Assembly (NCBI RefSeq): GCF_020184175.1 | Contig: NC_065531.1 | Location: forward strand, 61,706,806-61,770,805 | Source: Aphis gossypii | Lineage: Eukaryota > Arthropoda > Insecta > Hemiptera > Aphididae | Direction: 5' to 3' | DNA length: 64,000 nucleotides | The notes under the pieces: generated by a model | What the model was told of the DNA's origin: nothing | What the model saw: only the letters and a program-made list of their open reading frames with translations | Database searches by the model: none | Made by a program: the position numbers and the translations under genes | Shown here: positions 54,840-64,000 of the stretch, piece after piece | How the letters are laid out: each line of letters begins with the position of its first letter | Numbering within the stretch: the stretch's first letter is position 1

Positions 54840-56010
54840 AAAATGATCGAACAACGAATTACCCTTATACGATTAAGATGTAACCTATTATGAAAACGCC
54901 CCATAACATGTCGGTATGACCGTTCTCTGTAAACACTCCAACAATTATGTCAGAAAATAACGTAAAAATATTTCAAATTATACTGTAAGCGCGATAAACA
55001 TTGTGTAGGCCGATGGATCACCTACCGACAGTGCTCCAGGGCTGTGCCTATATAGAAGCCTGTTATTATGATTGTTATCTGTTGACTTTCGATACGCTCG
55101 AGATCAACGAGGTTGGAAACGATTGAAAAGGATAAGAATAAAGAATTAAAAGGTATCTATTAGCAGAATTTCTTTACTTGGGTTTGAAAAATACCTCTAG
55201 GTCAATAATTATGTACTCGTGTACATGTAATCATCGTGTTTACTACTAATGTTTCTGAAATTCGTTTTGAAAAAAATAAATGTTAATACAATTTCAATAA
55301 AAATATCGTTTTTGAGAGTAATTGATTATCGTGACATAATAATTTTTACGGACGACGAATCATTGTCCCAGAAAAAGTATGTTAAATTATAATAATCAAT
55401 AGATTAACACTCATTTACATGGATATATTATCTAATGATATGTATAATATACGTAGGTGATAGATACGTTATACGTCATCGTTTTCCGTTACCTATTTTA
55501 AATCTTCGAACGAGACTCGACGAGTCTCTCGATATTAAATTAATCATTTTGTATTAATAGTTTCAGAGTTTATACTCCGTTATTTTCGTGCTAATAATCG
55601 ACAATGCTTTTTTGATATAGGTACACATTTCGATACGCGCTCGTTAAACGTCTCGCCACCATTACCACCGCCGCTGACGCGCATACTTACACACGTGGCT
55701 CTAATTTAGCGTTTGATTAACGACGTTTCAAAGAGTGTGCTTGCGCAAGTCGTCTTCTAGTTCAAAACATAAAGGCACTGCTTGCGTATAAATCATCCTG
55801 CCACCGGAGACGGTATCAATGAGTTTCTTAGGAACGTCTAAATTAGATCGTGCCGTAACGCCGGACACTTCATTAGTAAATTCGGAAAATTAATATGGGT
55901 CCATAGATTACCATTAGTGTGCAGTGGCCAACGTGTCCTTCTCATTAGTATCCTTCACACGTGTAATATTATTCCCGAAGCATCGGTTTCGGCGTGTGTG
56001 AAGTTATCTT
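54840..56010. promoter_or_regulatory. Two GC-richer intronic islands
   Basis: Blocks at about 54840-55150 and 55470-56010. The second includes a CpG-dense core (about 55630-55760) with ACGTG at 55695 and CACACGTG near 55958. Candidate enhancers or unannotated noncoding exons. No coding signature. Confidence 0.3.
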
Positions 56011-59000
56011 AGGTATATTATATTGTTTTACACGTTTTATTTATTAATGACTGTACAGTGATCCCGAAAAAACTTTCTAAAGTATCATTCCAAAAGAAAA
56101 TAATGTCTAGAAATAATAAAAAATATATGTATAATGTTTTTAGTAATTTAAAAAAAAAATATCTATCATTTTTAATAAAAACAGAATTTTATTACTACCC
56201 ATAAGAACTTCGTTATTATTAAATTGTTATTGAAATCAACGTTATTGCAGTACCTACCTATATATTTTTTAATTTAGTTGTATATAATTTAAGAGCATCA
56301 GATTGTTACAGCAGCTGTGTCTACAATTTATATATAGTTTTAACGTTTAAATTATCTTTCGCTGAATTAAAAATGCATTAATTAGGAACACATAATTTAT
56401 TGCATTTATCTCCAAGTTCTCAATCGATTCGGTAAGGCGTATTTTAGTATAGACTTGGGGAAGGATTGTCTGGCATCATTTGTATTTAATCCACGATTTG
56501 TTCTCAAAAACCCTGCTTTTAAGTGGAATTTATTTGAATGTCACTGGGCTCGTAAGATAAGCCTACAATTAACCTTAGTGTCTTAAACGCGTAGGCGACT
56601 ATCGTGTCTATAAGATTTCGTCATAATTCTATCTTTCGTTGTTCGTTTTAAAATAGAAAAATATGGAGGAAGAAAAACTCAATGTCATTAGGTCTAAATA
56701 ATGTTCGGCTTTTACTATACAAGAAACAGATTCTTAATGGAGTTGCAAGAGTAACGAATATATTACAGCACAGTCCATACAACTGCAACAGCGTGTCTTG
56801 GTTTTTTTTTATCTCCACTTACGTTTTTTTATTCTTTTGAAACAATATGGTATTTTTTAATTGAATTGAAATTAGACGTATCAATCATTAAAAAAAAAAC
56901 CTTATTAGTTAGATTCTTCATATAATTAATCAATTAGAATTCAAATTGTTTTATTTTTTTTTTTCATATGTATTGATCAACCAATGAGCATAATATAAAA
57001 TATAAATAATTACTAAACTATTGCCTTATACTAACTTATTCACTAGAGATATATTTGTATTTAAGTAGTTAAATATTAATAATTTAAAAAAAAACTATTT
57101 GATTTGATTTTAAAGTATATTATTTAAATACAAATCACCAAAAAAAATTTCCAGATCTCTTCGATAATTTAGATTTCGTCTATATATGATAATTAAATAT
57201 ACCTAATAAATTAAATTTATTGAATTATTAATTACCATTTAACCATATGGGTTTCGGTTTTGATTATATTCTTTATATAAATAAAAAGTGTTTAAATAAT
57301 ATGCAATATAACTATAACTCAGATAAACGCGTGTGTATTGTGGATATAATAAACATGTATATGTTTTACATTATACATAGAACGGATTAGTATATTTACG
57401 ATTTTTGTACCGCGTTAAACCTGTTATTGGGTAAATAGTTAATAAATCGTCTATTCTTGAATGTAGAAAACGTGCCGTCATCATGTTATTACGTGACTTA
57501 GCATAAACAAATTTAAAATTCACAAATTGATAAGTATAAATTATATAAGAAAAAACATTATTTATTTCCAGTTAAAATTCTCAAGGGAAATCACATGTTT
57601 GAAGTTTGTTAGTAAACTTTTATTTTATTTTAAAAAGTAATAGTTTACTTGAAAACACATAATTTTTAACCACTTTTGATATTAGGATTCTAAAGTTGAA
57701 AGTCCAGAAAGTTCCAAATATAGTATCATAATTTCAAACGGTCACTAACTTCTAAGTGTTCTGTGTAAGCATAAATCTTGCGTTATTTTGACACTCTGAC
57801 GAATTGCGACCGAGCAGTAGGTATACGATGAAAAACTTTAACTCCCTTCGCTTATCAAACTCGACAGACGGAGGCAGTAAAATAAAGCTTTTCTTTGACG
57901 CATATGCGAATTTACTTTAAAAAACAACTTTTTTCCTCGTTAAAAAAAATACCTTTGAAATAAAAATAAAACTGAATGTATAAAAGAACATTGTATGTCG
58001 TGCAAACACCTGAGGGTATATTCGCCCAACCACTACTCACCTCCTCTTCTGTCGGGTTATACGCGTTTTTAATGCTGACTGGGACACGAGAGTTAACACA
58101 GTTTTACTTTTAAGTTACTCCGACTAACCCTTACCAGGAACAGTGAACACGTCTAATAGCTATTTCCCTGCTAATAATACACCCTTAGGTCATAGATTAT
58201 ATATTTATATAATGTGCACGCTGATAAAGTCATTTTGATATTAATGTTTTTTCATACTGTAATAGGCTAGATAAATAAAATATTTCGTTATCGAAATTTG
58301 CTTGATTATTTTGTATTATTAAATTAGGTATTAACAGAGTAATAAACTTCATTAATATTTAATACACTTTATTTTATATACGATTACATCAATATCTATT
58401 TACATAAAATATTTAACTTAAGAAAACTATAAGTCGATTATGTTCGAAAAACTTTGTTTAGATATTATGAACTATTTTTACACAGAAAGATAGATCGTAT
58501 ACCTAGAAATTACTAGTTTAAACACTTATCAGAGATAGTCTAAAAATTCTAAAACTTTAAAAAATTAGAGAATTTTTTTTGGTTTATTTTTCAAATCAAA
58601 ACCAAAAGATTAAAGTCAGATTCGTAAATTTGTTTACAGTAATCAGTAAGAATAATGCAATTGTTGCGTTAATGAAAAATTAAAATATAAATAAACACAT
58701 TTAAGAAAATAATAATACTTTCATAGTTGTAACTCTATAAAATGTAATGAATCAAAATAGCTCATTAAGAACTATTTAATTTTGTCATTCATTGTTTCAT
58801 ATTATCTGCATAAATATTGATAAAAAAATCCATGTAATGACTTGTGTTACTGTTATTTAAAGATTTGGTCCAAATTCCTAACTATATATTAAACAGAAAA
58901 AATATATTATTTCTTGCAACCCCCGCAGTTGTTTGATTATAGATATTAGATGTATTCCGAATGTCTAACATACAATTACATAGATTTTTTTTAATTTGGG

Positions 59001-62000
59001 TCAGCGTGTGGGCATTATAATAATGCATTTAGTATCTTGCGTGGGATTAAAAAGTGTACGACATCCAAGATGATGGGATAGGTAGTACAAGAATAAAAAA
59101 CAATATGTAAGCACAATTAAAAAAAAAAAAAAAATTATATGTTTAAATGTCCAATAAATATAAATAAGGTGTCAATTTAAAATTTCTAAACGGGTTTTTA
59201 ACATTTTGACTATTAGGAAAAATATTTTAACGTAATATTTTATGAAATATTGAACAATCATTATGTATTGGTTTTTGTGAATAATCGTATTTCGGTTTTA
59301 TTTTAACGAATAGTTTGATATTTATATTACCTATTATGTAAAATTCAGATCTTGATCATAATTGCATATATTATGATCAATTTAATAATTATGATGTCTT
59401 GGTAATATAATATGTTTGAAAACCAGTTGCTGAGCTGTAGAGCGTTTGCGATAGTTAAAGCAAAGGGATAATCAAATTGTCTTGCAGGATGCTAATAAGA
59501 CAATGTTATTATTATGTATTATCAACTAAAAATATCTTAACAGGGTTCCAGTATTATCTGATCCAAAGTCACGGCTTAAAGAAGTTATTAACGATCGGAC
59601 CGCATTTCTTTTGTTTTTCTAACTCCATACAGTTCAAACTCAAACCTGTTGAATCGTTTTATTAAAACATAACATGAAACAGATATTAAAAATTTAAATA
59701 TTTGTATAGGGGTATACCATAACCACGCATGATCCTTATACACCCCTGCTGATTTGTTTGAAATCAAAATGCATTTCGATTTACTATTTATTAATGTTAT
59801 AATTATAATATGTATGTTCACTGTTGGGTATATACTTAAGTGAGTTGAATTTATTGATCGTTTTGTTTTGTATTCTGATAATAAAATTGATCACACCACA
59901 ACTGTATATAGAGATATATTAAAACCTATGTCGGATAAAACGATTTTTACGACTGATATAAGAATTTAACATTCCTATTATTAAACGTAACAAATCTTTA
60001 ACGGCTTATGATAATATGTTATGTAAACATAAAAATGGATGTCCAATTTATTATTTATATATGTATGTATTGTTTTAAATTCCATTATAATTTATTTTAA
60101 GTTTAATTTCAGAACAACACATATTTTAACATAGTTATAAGTTGTATTAAATACAACATTAAAACAATAATTAAGAAAATAATGAGACTTAAATTATAAT
60201 ATTAACTGCTACTACATATTTAAATTATAATTACGAAAATAATCAATAGAGTATATATTATTATGTATTTTAATCGTTTTATTAAACGTTTATAAACGTT
60301 GAAAAAATATTTTAGTTCAAATTTAAGGTATGAGTATAATAAAAGTGTTGTACAGTAAACTCGTAGTTTTTGTAGGTATTGTAATCGTATTGTTTTATTT
60401 TTTTTTAAATTTTATTGCATGCCCTCCTCGACTCTTCGCTTGAAACAGGTTATGATTTTTTCAAAACTCGGTACCAATCTTTATTACGTACCATACCTAC
60501 CGTAAGTACATATATTATGTATATAGTATGTTTAAAGAGCATTCCTTTCCATTTCTGTTTCTAGTCATAAACGGTTACAATTATTACGTTAGGCTGATAG
60601 AATTACTTAAAATCGGAGGGAGCGTCGACCCCCAATAAATCTGTCATTTGTCACTGTATGCGTTATCGTTTTAGATCATACACGTATTGTTTAGTACTCG
60701 TGTATATACATATAATATATAATATTTTAATATATATATATATATATTTACATTTTTAGTCGTATACTTTTATCACGTTGGATGTTACAATATATTTATT
60801 ATATTTGTTCTATTTGAACGGAATTTTATACAGCACACCACGTTTGTCAAATGTTGATAATATAGTTTTGGAGCACTGTTCGTATAAAATGATATATGCA
60901 TTTATGTAAAACAAACATATACATAATATAATATAATGCACGTTATCGTTTATATATGTATATGAATTATTTCTTAATAAGACTCCATGAGAAACCTTTT
61001 ATTTATATTTTTTTTTGTATATTACATTTTTGATAACTCTATATTTTTCAGTAATTGCTTACAAAGCATTTTACCGCGTGTAAACACGATGTTTTTTCTC
61101 TTGAAACGATGGAACACAATATTTCTTTTTTTCCGTTCCCTAATGTTACGGATCATTAAAACCGCCCCGCCATGGCGCCGTCGTTTATCGATACCCGTTA
61201 GTAAGTGATTTTTTTTTCACCCCCACTAGAACTTTGTTCACTATCTTCACCACATTGGAACTCGTTTCATACCATCGAAATGCGTTTCTTTGGCACGCAT
61301 TTCCATCGTCGTTACACTGATAAAAAGTTTCAATAGCCTTTAACCCAAATATCGGGATAATATATACCTATTATAATAATATATTGAACAAACGAATAAT
61401 TTTGTTTAATAAAAACATCTAAAAGTCTATCAAAATCGATAGTTTTTGAGAACAAAACAGAAAATAATCTCAACTATATAAAATTGTTTGACAAAGCTCT
61501 CTGAATGATGACAATTATTATCAAACTTGCCGGTATTAGTACAAAATATTTTATTGACTTGACTTGAAAAATGAATGTTATTACGGAATAAAGTGGTTTA
61601 ATCAACTCGTACGTATGAGTGAAATTCGTTGTTTGCGTAATTGTGTGCGTTGTTAAATTTGGCGTTAGAACGGTCTTAAAGTGAAATTGAAAATCTCTAC
61701 CTCATTTCTTCGGATATTTGTTGTTAGTTATTTTCGTGATTTTTTAACCCTCGTATATAGTAAATTCATAAAACTCATATATTGTACAACAAACATTGTT
61801 ATCAACATCTAAAACGACGGTCCAAAAATAAAAGCTCGATAAAAATCTACGGGTATGGACAAGCTGGTGAGGTAGTAAAAACTACTCAAGGTAATAAAGC
61901 GAGCGTGTGGAGACGATGGAGACGAGTGGTGTAGACAGGACACCGCAAATTTGTGGCCGGCTGTTAAAATCCAACAAAACGTGGTTTCCAAACTTAAGTA

Positions 62001-63339
62001 GACAATTATTATTTTATAGTCTTTTGACGTTTCAACATTTCAAAGATTTACACGTACATACACTACATCATTACTATGACGTTTTATAATTAAACTTATG
62101 TTTTATATGTTTGAACATTACAGGGTGTATAATATAATTTAAACTGTAAATTATTTTCAAACCATAAAAAACCCGCCAATTCATGATATTAAATTAAAGG
62201 AATGTGACTTTTAATTAAATTTCAACCGATTTTATTAAATATGATTTTGTGTTCTAAATTTAACAATCAAAATTCACTAGATGTTTACTCGTAAACTTAA
62301 ATATATTCACCAAATGAATTTCATATAGTATATAATATAATTAATACTAAATAGTTGGTATATTTTATATGGTACCGTTTTAATTTATCTTTTTTAAATC
62401 TTTACTATTTTAAATATTGCTTGAATCATCTCATCTTCATAATATTTTACTCGTATTGTAGATTAAAAACTTTTCAATGCAAATTTGAAAAACGTGAACT
62501 CTCGTGCTAAGCGTGGGCATGTGGATACGTGTTGGTTCATCATATTATAATAATAGTGGTTATATAATAGTTTCATATTCGTATAGTATGATCATGTTGT
62601 GAATTATAATACTGTACAAAATATAATACTTCAAATCGTTAGTGGTTAATGTTACGTTGATATTATTTATAAATGACAATAATATTTTGAGAATTTATGG
62701 CTGTCTAGTTTTTCTAGTGTTAACAAACATGTTGAGTGTTTCCAAATGAAAAATAAGTATACGAAGTTACCAAAACTTTGATTACTATAAACTTTCTATG
62801 TAATTGGTAAAAATGATGGGACTAGGGTACCAAGTAATTTGATTTGGATCTTTGTTTTGGCGCCTGCCATACGGACGCCTAGTTTTGTAAAAAAGAAAAC
62901 ACATAAGTATTTTATACTTCAATAATAACTATTTAATAACATTTTCGATGATGAATGATCTGGGCTTCATCACTTGAATATTTGAGCTATTTTGTTAAAT
63001 TAAAAACATTAAATTTAATCTCCAGTAACAAAAAATATCATTCTTGTATTTAGTTTTTCATAATATATTATTACTTATTATTATTTATTAGGCTTCTTTA
63101 AGTGAATTTGTTAATACCTATGTTGATATGGAGTTTATAATAATAGCTATATAATTATTTGATTATCTTTGAATTTATTTTAAAATATCTAACCATACGA
63201 ATATACGTACTATGATTCATATCACAATTAATATTTTCCTGCGCTATCTGTGATTTTGAAATTTTCATCAATGGTTATCTAATTTCTATTTAATAATCAA
63301 ACAAAAAATATATATTTTATGAGTTTTTATTTTATTTTT
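56011..63339. other. Intronic DNA, mainly AT-rich with scattered balanced patches
   Basis: Balanced patches at about 56400-56800, 57730-58190, 60420-60670, 61060-61330 and 61600-62080. An acceptor-like TATTTTTCAG ends at 61051, but phase-2 continuation does not give an LRR sequence. A TA run lies at about 60727-60749. No exon supported. Confidence 0.4.
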
Positions 63340-64000
63340 GTAACGCATAGAACACGTCACACTAGCTTGGAGTGAGATAATAATAATTCAAGTTAACTCA
63401 GTCGAGAGAATCTAGGTCATGTCAACATTAATATAAAAATAATGAATTTGTTGACGAATGAACTATAATATAGTGTGTGGGTATGTATATATATATAAAG
63501 GGTCGATTACACATTATATGTGGCCTTTTGGATATTTGAACTATAGAGCTTCGGCGCGGTAATTGCGGACGCCGCAGTTTTGACTGCGTTCTTCGGCCAC
63601 TTTTGTCGAGTGCGACTCGTGCGTTATCAACATCGCAATAGTGATTCTGAAAGCGCGAAAGAGCAGCGTTCCACACAAAGCCTAGTCTTAACAAAAACTG
63701 TCTGTAGATAAGTCTGATAGATAAATACCAAGTGGTAGAGTCTTTCTTTCATTTTCAATATTTTGTTAGCGGGGAGGAGGGAGACGAGAATATAGATTCA
63801 CGGTAGTCGTGCCGGAGTCACGATTCAATCGCAATCCTGGTGACAAAATTGGGCCTACATTACCGTGTCTGAGTATTCGTACTCGTATTTATCTCTTTTT
63901 TATACACACTTTGCCCGGACGTGAAACTGTTGACTGGCATTATATGATAGGCCAATAATCACAATAGACTGTCAGTAGACGTAGGTACATAACTCGAGGA
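63340..64000. promoter_or_regulatory. GC-richer island at the window end
   Basis: A CpG-containing block (densest about 63545-63670) with an 88-codon minus frame (63428-63694) of no recognisable family. It runs off the window, so an exon or regulatory element continuing beyond 64000 cannot be excluded. Confidence 0.3.

Larger units (their letters stand above)
31633..64000 (+). other. First coding intron, incomplete (at least 32 kb)
   Basis: The intron begins at a near-perfect donor, GTAAGT at 31633-31638. I found no downstream segment that continues the LRR pattern (leucine-rich 24-residue units in phase 2 flanked by AG and GT) before the window ends. The acceptor of the next coding exon should therefore lie beyond 64000. 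A short 24-codon exon could have been missed by eye. Contents are listed separately: a helitron-like element, a candidate ratchet point, simple repeats and GC-richer islands. Confidence 0.55.

Noticed and set aside
60360..60376. TTTTTGTAG|GTATTG considered as a ratchet point
   Set aside because: Short tract and poor donor. The TAGGTA word is common background in this genome.
61042..61208. TATTTTTCAG-preceded frame as the second LRR exon
   Set aside because: In phase 2 it reads LNCLQSILPRVN without the LxxLxLxxN pattern, and no suitable donor follows at exon length.

Overview
This window reads as nuclear DNA from an animal, most likely an insect and plausibly an aphid or close relative. The background is very AT-rich, with long A/T homopolymers, TA microsatellites and frequent short words such as acctat/ataggta. 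There is no dense bacterial-style coding and no operon structure. One short stretch has clear insect-like secreted-protein coding with a eukaryotic splice donor. The aphid assignment is inferred from sequence texture only.

The only gene segment I can support is one coding exon at 31442-31632 (+). It encodes a start methionine, a hydrophobic signal peptide and a cysteine-rich leucine-rich-repeat N-terminal cap (LRRNT), ending in a phase-2 splice donor inside a leucine codon. The cap looks most like the first LRRNT of Slit, the secreted axon-guidance ligand of Roundabout receptors. Other LRR ectodomain proteins (LRIG type and others) remain possible. No second LRR exon was found downstream, so the first coding intron appears to run at least 32 kb to the window end.

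Upstream (1-31441): AT-rich sequence interrupted by islands that are richer in GC and CpG (about 4380-5290, 7790-7940, 12900-13250, 14800-15240, 16720-17180, 19340-20040, 20500-20890, 24700-25450, 30990-31380). The last island adjoins the start codon and probably contains 5'UTR or promoter. The 24700-25450 island ends with a good splice donor and could hold a noncoding first exon. A helitron-like repeat end lies at 23741-23935 on the minus strand.

Downstream (31633-64000): the presumed giant intron. It holds a non-autonomous helitron-like element (32544-32970), several alternating purine-pyrimidine tracts, and many GC-richer islands that may be intronic enhancers. Its most interesting site is a textbook acceptor-donor fusion at 53145/53146: a pyrimidine tract, CAG, then immediately GTGAGT. 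This is the form of a zero-nucleotide exon (ratchet point) used for recursive splicing of very long introns.

Open reading frames of 60-145 codons elsewhere are best explained as chance frames in the GC-richer islands. None resembles a family I recognise.
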